NCBI RefSeq assembly: GCF_008642275.1
Contig: NZ_CP029189.1
Location: 1,844,001 to 1,908,000, forward strand
DNA from: Streptomyces venezuelae
Lineage (GTDB): Bacteria; Actinomycetota; Actinomycetes; Streptomycetales; Streptomycetaceae
Reading direction: 5' to 3'
DNA: 64,000 nt
This document shows, in pieces, positions 38,523 through 47,903 of the stretch; position 1 is the stretch's first letter, and every line of letters begins with the position of its first letter. The position numbers and the translations under genes were made by a program. The notes beneath the pieces were generated by a model. It did not search any database. It saw only the letters and a program-made list of their open reading frames with translations, and was not told the origin of the DNA.

Positions 38523-41347
38523 CCGGGCCTCCGCAGGGAGACGAGGTCGGCCAGCTCGCGGTCGGTCAGCTCGGTCAGCGCCGACTCCCCGGAGCCCAGG
38601 ACGGCGTCCGCCAGGGCCCGCTTCGCCTCCAGCATCTCGGCGATCCGGTCCTCGACGGTGCCTTCGGCGATGATCCGGTGGACCTGTACGGGCTGGGTCT
38701 GGCCGATGCGGTAGGCGCGGTCGGTGGCCTGTTCCTCGACGGCCGGGTTCCACCAGCGGTCGAAGTGGACGACGTGCCCGGCCCGGGTGAGGTTCAGCCC
38801 GGTGCCCGCCGCCTTGAGGGACAGCAGGAAGACGGGGACCTCGCCCGCCTGGAAGCGGTCGACGAGCTCCTCACGACGCGGCACCGGCGTCCCGCCGTGC
38901 AGCAGCTGGGAACTGATCCCGCGGGCCTGGAGGTGCCGTTCGATCAGGCGGGCCATCGTCACGTACTGGGTGAAGACCAGCACCGAGCCGCCCTCGGCGA
39001 GGATCGTGTCCAGCAGCTCGTCCAGCAGGGCGAGCTTTCCCGAGCGGTGCGGGAGCCGGGGCTGCTCCTCCTTCAGGTACTGCGCGGGGTGGTTGCAGAT
39101 CTGCTTGAGCGAGGCCAGCAACTTCATGATCATGCCGCGCCGTTCCATGCCCTCGCTCGACTCGATCACGGCCATCGCCTCGTCCACCGCCGCCTGGTAG
39201 AGCGAGGCCTGCTCACGGGTGAGGGAGACCGGATGATCGGTCTCCGTCTTCGGGGGCAGCTCGGGCGCGATACCCGGGTCGGACTTCTTGCGGCGCAGCA
39301 GGAACGGCCGGACGAGCGCGGACAACCGGGCGACCGCCGCCTCGTTGCCTCCGTCCTCCTCGTTCTGGTGCTCCACCGGGCGCGCGTGGCGGGCCCGGAA
39401 GGCGGTGAGCGGGCCCAGCAGCCCCGGCGTCGTCCAGTCGAGCAGCGCCCACAGCTCGGAGAGGTTGTTCTCCACCGGAGTACCGGTCAGCGCCACCCGG
39501 GCCGGCGCCGGCACCGTGCGCAGTGCCTTCGCGGTCGCCGAATGCGGGTTCTTGACGTGCTGCGCCTCATCGGCGACGACCATGCCCCAGCTCTGTTCGG
39601 CGAGCAGGGCGGCGCTGGCGCGCATCGTCCCGTAGGTGGTGAGGACGAACCCGCCCGCGCAGGACGTCAGGTCCTCTATGCCGCGGCCGCCGCCGTGGAA
39701 GCGGCGCACGGGCGTGCCGGGGGCGAACTTCTCGATCTCCCGCTGCCAGTTGCCGAGGAGGGACGCGGGACACACCACGAGGGTGGGCTCCGGCCGGTCC
39801 CGGTGCAGGTGCAGCGCGATCAGCGTGACGGTCTTGCCGAGGCCCATGTCGTCGGCGAGGCAACCGCCGAGTCCGAGCGAGGTCATCAGGTCCAGCCAGG
39901 CCAGGCCGCGCGCCTGGTAGTCGCGCAGGGTGGCCTTGAGGGCGGCGGGCTGCGGCAGCGGTTCCTGCTCTCCCGTCAGCCGGTCCCGGAGGGCTGCCAG
40001 CGCCCCCACCGGAACCGCCTCGACCGTCGCTCCGTCGACCTCGGCCGTCCCCGACAGCACGGTGGCCAGCGCGTCGACCGGGTCGAGCACGCCCAGCTCC
40101 CGCTTGCGCGCCTTGCGCACCAGCTCGGGGTCGACCCGCACCCACCGGTCGCGCAGCCGGACCACGGGCCGGTGTGCCTGGGCGAGCGCGTCCATCTCCC
40201 CGGGGGTGAGCCGGTCGCCGCCCAGCGCGAGCTCCCAGGAGAAGGCGAAGAGGTGCTCGGCGTCGAAGAAGGCGGTCCCGTCGGTCGCCGAACCGGGCGC
40301 GGTGGAGCGGACGACGGCGGTCGCCGACAGCGTACGAGCCAGCTCGCGCGGCCAGTGGACCAGGACCCCGGCGGCGGCCAGCCGGGTCGCGGCCACCCCG
40401 AGCAGGTCCTCCAGCTCCGGGTCGGACAGGGCCAGGGCATCGGGCACGGGCTGGTCCAGCAGGCGCAGCAGCGGCGGCCACACGCGGGCTGCCCGGCGCA
40501 GCGCGAGCACGGCGTCGATCCGGGCGCGCGGACCGAACCCGGCGGCGGCGGTGCCCGCCCACAGCTGCCCGGCGTCGGTGACCAGGGTCGGGTCGGCGAG
40601 GCTGTGCACCTGGACGACGGCGGCTCCGGCACGCCGGGTGCCGGCTTCCTCTGGCTCGTCGAAGAGCTGGAAGGAGGACAGGTCGAGCCGGAGCGAGATC
40701 CCGACCCCGGTGTCGGAGCCGGCCGCGACCTGCGCGACCCAGCCTTGTATCCCGGGCACCTGCTGCGGCTCCCGCGCGGCGAACGGCCGCCCGGCGGCCA
40801 CGGCCGCGGCCGGGGTACGGGGCAGGACGTCGGCGACGGCGTCGAGGAACGCGCGGACCAGTGCCTCCGGTTCGGGCAGCTGGAGCGGGCGGCGCCCGGG
40901 CAGGGGCGTCGCGTACCCCTCGTGCGGCAGCGCGGCGGCGACCGCGCGGAGGTGGTCGATGTCGGCGGCGTCGAGCGGTCCGGCCCGCCAGGCGTCGACG
41001 CCCTCGGGGGTGAGCCCCGGGAGGAGCCGCCCACGGGCGGCGAGGGTGAGGGCCTGCCGGGCGGCGGTGCCCCAGGCGCGGGTGGCGGGATGCGCGGCAG
41101 GGCTGCGGGGCGCCTGCGCGAGCAGGGGCAGGGCGGCGGTGACGGAGAAGGTCACCGCGGGCACGGTCCGGCTGCGGACCCCGTCGCCGTGGGGGCGCAC
41201 GACGGTGAGCGGCGTCGGCGTGCCCGCCTCGGGCAGGGCTCCGCCGTCGGGCGCCCAGAAGGCGACCCGCCCCTCGCGGGGGACCGCTGCGGGCAGGAAG
41301 ACGGCGGCGTGGCGCAGCAGTGCGGTGGCCTGCGGTGGCACGCTCAT
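38519..41347 (-). CDS. SNF2-family DEAD/DEAH-type DNA translocase
   Basis: A 942-residue SWI2/SNF2-type ATPase. After an N-terminal SNF2-associated region (about 1-460) come Walker A DDMGLGKTVTLI (about 499-510), motif II VVADEAQHVKN (about 591-601), motif III ALTGTPVENNLSELW, and helicase C with VFTQYV, SLKAAGTGLNL, QATDRAYRIGQ. Such proteins move along dsDNA and remodel nucleoprotein, or remove stalled RNA polymerase. The start has GGGGAGGGGG upstream; the leader runs 48 nt from the -10 box of an exact damage-type promoter. Followed by the SWIM partner (ATGA overlap). The damage-response role is inferred from the promoter. Confidence 0.93.
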   Translation of the reverse strand: MSVPPQATALLRHAAVFLPAAVPREGRVAFWAPDGGALPEAGTPTPLTVVRPHGDGVRSRTVPAVTFSVTAALPLLAQAPRSPAAHPATRAWGTAARQALTLAARGRLLPGLTPEGVDAWRAGPLDAADIDHLRAVAAALPHEGYATPLPGRRPLQLPEPEALVRAFLDAVADVLPRTPAAAVAAGRPFAAREPQQVPGIQGWVAQVAAGSDTGVGISLRLDLSSFQLFDEPEEAGTRRAGAAVVQVHSLADPTLVTDAGQLWAGTAAAGFGPRARIDAVLALRRAARVWPPLLRLLDQPVPDALALSDPELEDLLGVAATRLAAAGVLVHWPRELARTLSATAVVRSTAPGSATDGTAFFDAEHLFAFSWELALGGDRLTPGEMDALAQAHRPVVRLRDRWVRVDPELVRKARKRELGVLDPVDALATVLSGTAEVDGATVEAVPVGALAALRDRLTGEQEPLPQPAALKATLRDYQARGLAWLDLMTSLGLGGCLADDMGLGKTVTLIALHLHRDRPEPTLVVCPASLLGNWQREIEKFAPGTPVRRFHGGGRGIEDLTSCAGGFVLTTYGTMRASAALLAEQSWGMVVADEAQHVKNPHSATAKALRTVPAPARVALTGTPVENNLSELWALLDWTTPGLLGPLTAFRARHARPVEHQNEEDGGNEAAVARLSALVRPFLLRRKKSDPGIAPELPPKTETDHPVSLTREQASLYQAAVDEAMAVIESSEGMERRGMIMKLLASLKQICNHPAQYLKEEQPRLPHRSGKLALLDELLDTILAEGGSVLVFTQYVTMARLIERHLQARGISSQLLHGGTPVPRREELVDRFQAGEVPVFLLSLKAAGTGLNLTRAGHVVHFDRWWNPAVEEQATDRAYRIGQTQPVQVHRIIAEGTVEDRIAEMLEAKRALADAVLGSGESALTELTDRELADLVSLRRPG

Positions 41348-41395
41348 CGCTGTCCCCCTCCCCGTCGATCCCGTGGCTCTGTCCCTGTGCCGACG

Positions 41396-41418
41396 AGTCT
41401 AGGCGCGGCCACTGACAA
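41396..41418 (-). promoter_or_regulatory. Exact RecA-NDp / PafBC-type promoter of the SNF2-SWIM operon
   Basis: On the minus strand TTGTCAGTG (41418-41410), 8 nt (GCCGCGCC), TAGACT (41401-41396). Every defined position fits the damage-promoter consensus. The SNF2 ATG is 48 nt downstream with a normal ribosome binding site, so this message has a leader, unlike uvrB, uvrC and polA. Confidence 0.85.
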
Positions 41419-41439
41419 CGCCCTCTGACCTGCGGTTGA

Positions 41440-41495
41440 GCTCATGCCGCTCAGCTCATGCCGCTCAGCGTCTGCCGTTCGGCTCCTGCCGTTCA
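41440..41495. repeat. Four 14-bp tandem repeats at the end of the HTH gene
   Basis: Units GCTCATGCCGCTCA (41440-41453 and 41454-41467), GCGTCTGCCGTTCG (41468-41481) and GCTCCTGCCGTTCA (41482-41495) stand head to tail. The last unit contains the stop codon of the minus-strand HTH gene. They lie between that stop and the SNF2 promoter. Function unknown; perhaps slippage or a binding array. Confidence 0.7.
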
Positions 41496-42878
41496 GCGGG
41501 CCCAGCGGCCCTGTTCCGGGGCGTACCCGTACACGGGCCGGCCGGTGGTGGCGCTCGTGCGCAGCGGCCGCCCGCCGTCGTCGATGCGCAGGGTGCCCGA
41601 CCCCGACGGGCCGGTCCACCGCAGGTCCAGGGACCAGTCGCAGTCGCATCCCGTGGTGGCCGCCTCGACCCGTAGGACGACCGGCTCGGCGGCCGAGACC
41701 CGCAGGGGGAAGACGGGGGCCGGCAGTGTGCTGCCGCCGTCGTTCCCGGCGACGGGCCGGGCCAGCGGTCGCGGCGCGTCCAGATTGACGGCGAACGCCG
41801 CGGGGGTGAGCGCGCCGCCGCATCCCTGCGACATCTGGTAGACGTTCCAGGCCGGTGGCTTGCGGCGGGCGGCCACCCGTACCTCCAGGTCCTCCAGGAC
41901 CACGGCGCCCCCGCCCGTGCCGTGCAGGGTCACCTCCACGATCTGCGACCCGGCGTGCACCGCGCCCTGCGCCGCCGCCCACGCCGGTGCGTCCGCCTCC
42001 ACCGGCGGCGGGGGCACCGATCCGGGAGCGCGCCCGCTCAGGTAGGCGTGATCGCAGCCCGCGGTCCACACGTGCGACCTCACCGCTGCCTTGAGGGGCG
42101 TGGCCGGGTCCCGGCCCGGGGCCGACACCGGCGGTGGCGGGGCGGTCCGGACGGGCGCCGGGCCCGTCGACCCCGAAGACCCGGCCGAACCGGCCGACCC
42201 GTCCGAACCGGTCGAACCGTCCGAACCGTCCGAACCGTCCGAACCGTCCGAACCGTCCGATGGTGTCGGTTCCGCTGCGCCCGTCGCCGTCGGCGCCGAG
42301 GCGGACCCCGCGCCCGGGGACACCGGCGCGCTCGGACCCGCGCCCGGGCCCGTCCCCGTACTCCCGCCCACGTGCGGCGTGCCCGGGCCGGGACCGGCCG
42401 CCGCCAGCAGCGCCACCGCCACCGCCCCGGCCGTCACCCCCGCGGCGGCGACCACGGCCGCCCGCCGCCGGTACCAGGGCGGCCGAGCCACCGGCTGCCG
42501 GAGCCCGGGCCCGGGCTCCGGCAGCACCACCACAGTCGGCTCCGGCACCGGCTCGGGATCCGCTGCCGATTCCGGCTCGGGATCCGGTCCCGGTCCCGGT
42601 TCCCGTTCCGGCTCCGGGGTCACGGCGGCCCCCGCGCGCCGCCGCGCGTCCGCCAGCAGCCAGGCCCGGTGCAGGGCCACCGCCTCCCCCTGCGTCGCCC
42701 CGCAGGCCCGGGCGAAGCGGTCCACCACCGCGAACTCCGCCGGCAGCGCCTCCCCGCTGCAGTACCGGTGCAGCGTCGACGTACTCGTGTGCAGCCGGCG
42801 CGCCAGAGCTCCGTAACTGAGCCCGGCACGCTCCTTCAGCTCCCGCATCAGCCGTGCGAAATGCTCCGCCTCGCCCAC
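41493..42878 (-). CDS. Membrane-bound HTH protein with extracellular domain
   Basis: A 461-residue protein: N-terminal XRE-like HTH (LSYGALARRLHTSTSTLHRYC, about residues 19-39), a Pro/Glu-rich linker, one membrane helix (VVAAAGVTAGAVAVALLAAA, about 150-170), a Ser/Gly/Asp tandem-repeat spacer (GSD units, DNA at about 42186-42260) and an exported C-terminal domain with four or more Cys. The HTH fits intramembrane signalling regulators that read an outside cue. The GTG start at 42878 has GGGGGAG upstream. The C-terminal domain has no family I recognise. Confidence 0.8.
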   Translation of the reverse strand: MGEAEHFARLMRELKERAGLSYGALARRLHTSTSTLHRYCSGEALPAEFAVVDRFARACGATQGEAVALHRAWLLADARRRAGAAVTPEPEREPGPGPDPEPESAADPEPVPEPTVVVLPEPGPGLRQPVARPPWYRRRAAVVAAAGVTAGAVAVALLAAAGPGPGTPHVGGSTGTGPGAGPSAPVSPGAGSASAPTATGAAEPTPSDGSDGSDGSDGSDGSTGSDGSAGSAGSSGSTGPAPVRTAPPPPVSAPGRDPATPLKAAVRSHVWTAGCDHAYLSGRAPGSVPPPPVEADAPAWAAAQGAVHAGSQIVEVTLHGTGGGAVVLEDLEVRVAARRKPPAWNVYQMSQGCGGALTPAAFAVNLDAPRPLARPVAGNDGGSTLPAPVFPLRVSAAEPVVLRVEAATTGCDCDWSLDLRWTGPSGSGTLRIDDGGRPLRTSATTGRPVYGYAPEQGRWAR

Positions 42879-43068
42879 GCTCTCCCCCGTTCCGCGTCCC
42901 ACGACCGCGTTCCACGACCGCGTTCCATGCAGGAGGTGTTCCCCCAGGTGACGGCCTGTACGGCCGTTCCAGCGTCCCGGATTCGCGGCAATCCGTCGCC
43001 CGCCACGCCGACCGGGGAACAGGCTCGTCAGGCACACACCACCACGGCACCCACGGGGAGAACCGACC

Positions 43069-43728
43069 ATGTTCCGACGTTCCGGCACCGGCACCGCCAC
43101 CGCCACCGCCACCGCCACCGCCACCAGGCTCACCACCGCGGTCGTCGCGGCGGCGGCCGCCCTCGTCCTGACCGCCTCCGCCGCCACCTCCGCCGCGACC
43201 GCGGCCGCCACCGCTCCCGGCTTCCTGACCGGCACCGACCTTCCCCCGCACCCCACCTCCCCCTGGTACGCGGGCGCGGTCACCAAGGGGCTGCCCGAGA
43301 CCGCGCCGTTCTGTCTGGAGGGCGTACTCCCGGCCACGGGCAGCTGGCACCGCGTCTTCGGCACCGAGTACGACACGGGCGCCGTGCAGGTCTCCGTACG
43401 GTCCGCCTCGCCGGCCGCCGCGGCCAAGCTCGTCGGCACACTGGAGCGCGAGGTCGCCGCCTGCGCCGCCGACTGGCTGCGGACGACCCCGGGCGGCACC
43501 GCCTCCTGGCAGGACTACGGCACGCTCCCCGTGGAGGAGGGCGCGCACGTCTACGGGGTCCACACCTCGGTCCCCGACTCCGAGCCCGGGGTGCACCTGT
43601 ACGGGATCGGGCGCGACGGCTCCACCGTGACCGTCGTGCAGTGGGGCCAGATGGGCGACCTGTCCCACGCCCCGGTCGCCGACTTCAGGAAGACGACCAC
43701 CAAGGCCGTGAACAAGCTCAACCCCTGA
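43069..43728 (+). CDS. Secreted protein of unknown function
   Basis: A 219-residue exported protein. The N-terminus is [20 protein letters not shown] followed by a hydrophobic signal core; the TA repeat is coded by CCACCG tandem units (about 43087-43124). The mature region has PETAPFCLEGVLPATGSWHRVF and ends with VADFRKTTTKAVNKL, and one Cys pair; it resembles sensor-domain-like secreted proteins of mycobacteria and streptomycetes only weakly. GGGGAGAACC precedes the ATG. It is divergent from the membrane HTH gene, which may control it. Function unknown. Confidence 0.75.
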   Translation: MFRRSGTGTATATATATATRLTTAVVAAAAALVLTASAATSAATAAATAPGFLTGTDLPPHPTSPWYAGAVTKGLPETAPFCLEGVLPATGSWHRVFGTEYDTGAVQVSVRSASPAAAAKLVGTLEREVAACAADWLRTTPGGTASWQDYGTLPVEEGAHVYGVHTSVPDSEPGVHLYGIGRDGSTVTVVQWGQMGDLSHAPVADFRKTTTKAVNKLNP

Positions 43729-43775
43729 CCGAACGGGGTGGGCCGGTGGCACCATGGGCATGAGAGGCGATGACC

Positions 43776-44036
43776 ATGCGTTCCGGAAACGAGCCGGTGA
43801 CCGCGCGCAGTCCACTGCGGCTGCGGTTCTGGCTGGGTGTCTGGGGGCTCGTCTGGGCTGCCGCCGGCACGGCCTTGTTCTCCCTGGCGGGCCGTCCCGG
43901 ATGGGCGGCCGCCTGCGGGGCGCTGGCGGTGGTCGTGGCCGTCGACCTCTTCATGATCGTGCGCCACATCCACCAGGGGCCCCACTACCAGCCGGGCCGG
44001 GACATCCCGCCGTACGAGCCGCCCCGCAGCCGGTGA
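43776..44036 (+). CDS. Small two-helix membrane protein (DUF6343-like)
   Basis: An 86-residue protein with two membrane helices (FWLGVWGLVWAAAGTALFSLA and AAACGALAVVVAVDLFMIV) and a conserved C-terminus RHIHQGPHYQPGRDIPPYEP. This is a Streptomyces-type small membrane protein family of unknown role; I recall it as DUF6343. GAGAGG lies 8 nt before the ATG at 43776, which is preferred to the ATG 6 nt earlier. It is 47 bp downstream of the secreted protein gene and may be co-transcribed. Confidence 0.78.
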   Translation: MRSGNEPVTARSPLRLRFWLGVWGLVWAAAGTALFSLAGRPGWAAACGALAVVVAVDLFMIVRHIHQGPHYQPGRDIPPYEPPRSR

Positions 44037-44037
44037 G

Positions 44038-44454
44038 TCAGGCGGGGCCGGCTCCGGCCCCGCCCTCTTCCGCAGGGCCTTCGAAGCGGGCCGCCGCCAG
44101 GTATTCGGGCTGCGGGTCGAGTGCCGCGGCGAGGCGGAAGTGCCTGCGGGCCTGCTCGGGCCGGCCCGAGCGCTCGTACGTCCGGGCCAGCGCGAAGTGG
44201 GCGAAGGCGTTGTCCGGTTCCCGCTCCAGCACCAGCTCGAACTCCAGCTCGGCCGGTCGCAGCTGCGCCGCCGCGAAGAAGGCCCTGGCCCGCAGCAGCC
44301 GCGCCGCCGTGTTCTCCGGGTGGGCGGCTATGACCGAGTCGAGCAGCTTGACCGCGCCGCGCGGGTCCCGGGCGGCGAGCAGCTGCTCGGCGGCCCGGTA
44401 GTCGATGACGTGGGTTTCCGGGCTGGACGGTGTGGGGCGCGTGGTTTCGGACAC
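44038..44454 (-). CDS. TPR-repeat protein
   Basis: A 138-residue tetratricopeptide protein. Two to three TPR units are seen (AAEQLLAARDPRGAVKLLDS, ENTAARLLRARAFFAA, NAFAHFALARTYERSGRPEQ). TPRs mediate protein contacts; the partner is unknown. The GTG start follows GGAAGG. It abuts the convergent DUF6343-like gene and is 142 bp downstream of coaE. Confidence 0.88.
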   Translation of the reverse strand: MSETTRPTPSSPETHVIDYRAAEQLLAARDPRGAVKLLDSVIAAHPENTAARLLRARAFFAAAQLRPAELEFELVLEREPDNAFAHFALARTYERSGRPEQARRHFRLAAALDPQPEYLAAARFEGPAEEGGAGAGPA

Positions 44455-44595
44455 GTTCGAAATCCTTCCCTCTCCGGGCGCGTTCAACGCCCCCGCCCCA
44501 CCTGCTATTCCATGCACACGTCAGCCGCCCAGGTCAGCCCATGCCGCCCGCATCGGCCGGCTGCCGCCCTCAGCCGCACACGTCAGCCTCACACG

Positions 44596-45204
44596 TCAAG
44601 CGGTCCCGCCCGCCGCCCGCGCCGTGAGCTCGTCCCACACCTTGCGCACCTGCGGCTCCAGCGCCTCCAGCGGCCCGTCGTTGTCGATCACGACGGTCGC
44701 CACCGCGAGCCGCTGCTCCCGGGTCGCCTGCGCCGCCATCCGGGCCCGCGCCTCGTCCTCGGCCATCCCGCGCAGCGCGGTCAGCCGCGCCAGCTGGGTC
44801 CCCGGCGCCGCGTCCACCACGACGACCAGGTCGTAGAGGGACGCCAGTCCGTTCTCCGTGAGCAGCGGGACGTCGTGCACGACGATCGCGCCGGCCCCCG
44901 CGGCGGCTTCCAGCTCCGCCGACCGGGCCCCGACCAGCGGGTGCACGATCGCGTTGAGGGTCTGGAGCTTCGCCGGGTCCGCGAACACGATGGACCCCAG
45001 CTTCGGCCGGTCCAGCGTCCCCTCCGCGGTCAGCACCGACTCCCCGAAGGCCGACACGACGGCTGCGAGCCCCGGCGTACCGGGCTCCACGACCTCCCGC
45101 GCGATCCGATCGGCGTCGACGACGACCGCCCCGTACCCCGCCAGCAGTCGCGAGACCTCGCTCTTGCCGGCACCGATTCCGCCCGTCAGGCCTACTTTCA
45201 GCAT
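44596..45204 (-). CDS. coaE: Dephospho-CoA kinase
   Basis: A 202-residue CoaE, the last step of coenzyme A synthesis (ATP-dependent 3'-phosphorylation of dephospho-CoA). P-loop [14 protein letters not shown] begins at about residue 5; [13 protein letters not shown] and the lid region ([26 protein letters not shown]) follow. The ATG (MLKVGLTGG) was chosen because the family starts directly at the P-loop strand. It lies with PAC2 and rpsA on the minus strand, a typical actinobacterial neighbourhood. Confidence 0.95.
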   Translation of the reverse strand: MLKVGLTGGIGAGKSEVSRLLAGYGAVVVDADRIAREVVEPGTPGLAAVVSAFGESVLTAEGTLDRPKLGSIVFADPAKLQTLNAIVHPLVGARSAELEAAAGAGAIVVHDVPLLTENGLASLYDLVVVVDAAPGTQLARLTALRGMAEDEARARMAAQATREQRLAVATVVIDNDGPLEALEPQVRKVWDELTARAAGGTA

Positions 45205-45242
45205 GCCCCGCAGCATAGGGCGCCCCGCCGCTGACCCGTACG

Positions 45243-46181
45243 TCAGTTCTCTCTTTCGCGCTCCGCCAGGAAGCGCTCGAACTCACGGCCGATCTCGTCC
45301 GCCGAAGGCAGCTCCGCCGGCTCGGCGATCATGTTGCCCCGGGTCTCGGCCCCGGCGGCGGCGTCGTACTGGTGCTCCAGCCCCTGCACCAGGGCGACCA
45401 GCTCCTCGTCGCCCTCCCGGATCTGCCGGTCGATCTCCGTCTGCGTGCGGTGCGCCTCGGTGCGCAGGGCGTGCGCCACGGCCGGCAGCACCAGCCCGGT
45501 CGCCGCCGTGATCGCCTCCAGCACGGTCAGCGCGGCGTCCGGGTACGCGGAGCGCGCGACGTAGTGCGGTACGTGCGCGGCGACGCCCAGCACGTCGTGC
45601 CCGGCCTGGGCCAGGCGGAATTCCACGAGGGACTCCGCACTGCCCGGCACCTGGGCCTCGTCGAAGGGGCTGCGGTGGCCCGGCATGAGGTCCGTGCGGT
45701 TGCCGTGCGGGGTGATGCCCACCGGACGGGTGTGCGGGACGCCCATCGGGATGCCGTGGAAGTTGACCGACAGCCGGACGCCGAGGCGCTCGACGATCTG
45801 CCGGACGGCGACGGAGAAGCGCTCCCACTCCACGTCAGGCTCGGGGCCGGACAGCAGCAGGAAGGGGGCTCCGGTGGCGTCCTGGACGAGCCGGAGCTCC
45901 AGCCGGGGCTCCTCGAACTCCGTCCAGCGGTCGCGCTGGAAGGTCAGCAGCGGGCGCCGGGCCCGGTAGTCCACCAGCCGGTCCGCGTCGAAGCGGGCGA
46001 CCACCTGGTGGGGCAGGGTGTCGAGGAGCCGCTCGACGATCTGCTCGCCTGCCTCACCCGCGTCGATGTACCCCTCGAAGTGGTACAGCATGACCAGCCC
46101 GGCCGAGTCCTGGGCGACCGCCAGGTCGGCCACCGCCAGGCCCTTGGCATCCCATTCGTACAAACCCTGTGGATCAAGCAC
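45243..46181 (-). CDS. PAC2-family protein
   Basis: A 312-residue PAC2 (proteasome assembly chaperone 2-like) family protein. The N-terminal [18 protein letters not shown] and [19 protein letters not shown], plus the central [16 protein letters not shown], are family hallmarks. Actinobacteria have a 20S proteasome, but the function of these PAC2 proteins there is not firmly known. The GTG start ([11 protein letters not shown]) has GGAGGAG 8 nt upstream. It lies upstream of coaE with a 38-bp gap. Confidence 0.9.
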   Translation of the reverse strand: MLDPQGLYEWDAKGLAVADLAVAQDSAGLVMLYHFEGYIDAGEAGEQIVERLLDTLPHQVVARFDADRLVDYRARRPLLTFQRDRWTEFEEPRLELRLVQDATGAPFLLLSGPEPDVEWERFSVAVRQIVERLGVRLSVNFHGIPMGVPHTRPVGITPHGNRTDLMPGHRSPFDEAQVPGSAESLVEFRLAQAGHDVLGVAAHVPHYVARSAYPDAALTVLEAITAATGLVLPAVAHALRTEAHRTQTEIDRQIREGDEELVALVQGLEHQYDAAAGAETRGNMIAEPAELPSADEIGREFERFLAEREREN

Positions 46182-46306
46182 CGTCACCACTCCTCCTCGC
46201 CTCGTTCTCAGCCAAGAACGTCCAAGGCGGCCCGGCCATTCCCCAGTTGGCCGCATTCACAGGAACGCAACGGAGGAGGGGACGGGGAGGAGCGGGCGGG
46301 GGAACG

Positions 46307-46345
46307 CGGTAAGGCCCGCCCCCCCGAAGGGGACGGGCCTTACCG
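46307..46345. terminator. Hairpin terminator after rpsA
   Basis: CGGTAAGGCCCG (46307-46318) pairs with CGGGCCTTACCG (46334-46345), 12 bp, extended by C-run/G-run pairs inward. It begins 49 bp after the rpsA stop on the minus strand and precedes the PAC2 gene. Confidence 0.78.
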
Positions 46346-46394
46346 TTCAACGCAGTTCAGCTCTGCTCACACCAGAGTGTGATGCGCGCTGCGA

Positions 46395-47903
46395 TCAGCT
46401 CTGGCCGCCGGCCAGCTTCTCGCGGAGCGCGGCCAGGGCCTCGTCCGACGCCAGGGCGCCAGAGGTCTCGTCCGACTCCGAGGAGTACGAACCACCCGAG
46501 ATGCCCGCACCGGCGTTGCCACCGGCGGCCGGGGCGGCAGCACCCTCGGCGGCAGCGGCCTCGTCGGCCTCGCGGCTCTTGATGACCTGAGCCTGGTGCT
46601 GCTCGAAGCGCTGCTGCGCCTCGGCGTACTGGGTCTCCCAGGCCTCGCGCTGCTTGTCGAAGCCCTCGAGCCAGTCGTTGGTCTCGGGGTCGAAGCCCTC
46701 GGGGTAGATGTAGTTGCCCTGGTCGTCGTAAGACGCGGCCATGCCGTACAAGGTCGGGTCGAACTCGACCGACGCCGGGTCGGCACCGAAGGACTCGTTG
46801 GCCTGCTTCAGCGACAGCGAGATCCGGCGACGCTCAAGGTCGATGTCGATGACCTTGACGAAGATCTCGTCGTTGACCTGGACGACCTGCTCCGGGATCT
46901 CCACGTGGCGCTCGGCCAGCTCGGAGATGTGGACCAGGCCCTCGATGCCCTCGTCCACGCGGACGAACGCACCGAACGGAACCAGCTTGGTGACCTTACC
47001 CGGGACGACCTGACCGATCTGGTGGGTCCGGGCGAACTGCTGCCACGGGTCCTCCTGCGTCGCCTTCAGCGACAGGGAGACACGCTCGCGGTCCATGTCC
47101 ACGTCGAGGACCTCGACGGTGACTTCCTGGCCGACCTCGACAACCTCGGACGGGTGGTCGATGTGCTTCCAGGACAGCTCGGAGACGTGGACGAGACCGT
47201 CGACGCCACCCAGGTCCACGAAGGCACCGAAGTTGACGATCGAGGAAACGACGCCGGAGCGGACCTGACCCTTCTGCAGGGTGGTGAGGAACGTCTGGCG
47301 GACCTCGGACTGGGTCTGCTCCAGCCAGGCGCGGCGGGACAGGACCACGTTGTTGCGGTTCTTGTCCAGCTCGATGATCTTCGCCTCGAGCTCCTTGCCC
47401 ACGTAGGGCTGGAGGTCGCGGACACGACGCATCTCGACGAGAGAGGCCGGCAGGAAGCCGCGGAGGCCGATGTCGAGGATGAGACCACCCTTGACGACCT
47501 CGATGACGGTACCGGTGACGATGCCGTCTTCTTCCTTGATCTTCTCGATCGTGCCCCAGGCACGCTCGTACTGAGCGCGCTTCTTGGACAGGATCAGACG
47601 GCCTTCCTTGTCCTCCTTCTGGAGAACCAGGGCCTCGATCTCGTCGCCGACCTTGACGACCTCGTTCGGGTCGACGTCGTGCTTGATCGAGAGCTCACGG
47701 CTCGGGATCACGCCTTCGGTCTTGTAACCGATGTCGAGCAGGACCTCGTCCCGGTCGACCTTCACGATGACGCCGTCGACGATGTCGCCGTCGTTGAAGT
47801 ACTTGATCGTCTCGTCGATCGCGGCGAGGAAGGCTTCCTCGTTACCGATGTCGTTGACCGCTACCTGCGGAGTGGTAGAGGTGGTCTCGGTGCTGCTCGT
47901 CAT
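46395..47903 (-). CDS. rpsA: 30S ribosomal protein S1
   Basis: A 502-residue actinobacterial S1 with four S1/OB repeats: about 36-105 (GDIVDGVIVKVDRDEVLLDI), 123-188, 209-277 (GQVRSGVVSSIVNFGAFVDL) and 294-363 (GQVVPGKVTKLVPFGAFVRV). A disordered acidic and Ala/Gly-rich C-terminus ends EKLAGGQS. S1 helps load structured mRNAs on the 30S subunit. A consensus promoter lies about 200 nt upstream of the start, giving a long leader suited to autoregulation. Expression is probably high. Confidence 0.97.
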   Translation of the reverse strand: MTSSTETTSTTPQVAVNDIGNEEAFLAAIDETIKYFNDGDIVDGVIVKVDRDEVLLDIGYKTEGVIPSRELSIKHDVDPNEVVKVGDEIEALVLQKEDKEGRLILSKKRAQYERAWGTIEKIKEEDGIVTGTVIEVVKGGLILDIGLRGFLPASLVEMRRVRDLQPYVGKELEAKIIELDKNRNNVVLSRRAWLEQTQSEVRQTFLTTLQKGQVRSGVVSSIVNFGAFVDLGGVDGLVHVSELSWKHIDHPSEVVEVGQEVTVEVLDVDMDRERVSLSLKATQEDPWQQFARTHQIGQVVPGKVTKLVPFGAFVRVDEGIEGLVHISELAERHVEIPEQVVQVNDEIFVKVIDIDLERRRISLSLKQANESFGADPASVEFDPTLYGMAASYDDQGNYIYPEGFDPETNDWLEGFDKQREAWETQYAEAQQRFEQHQAQVIKSREADEAAAAEGAAAPAAGGNAGAGISGGSYSSESDETSGALASDEALAALREKLAGGQS

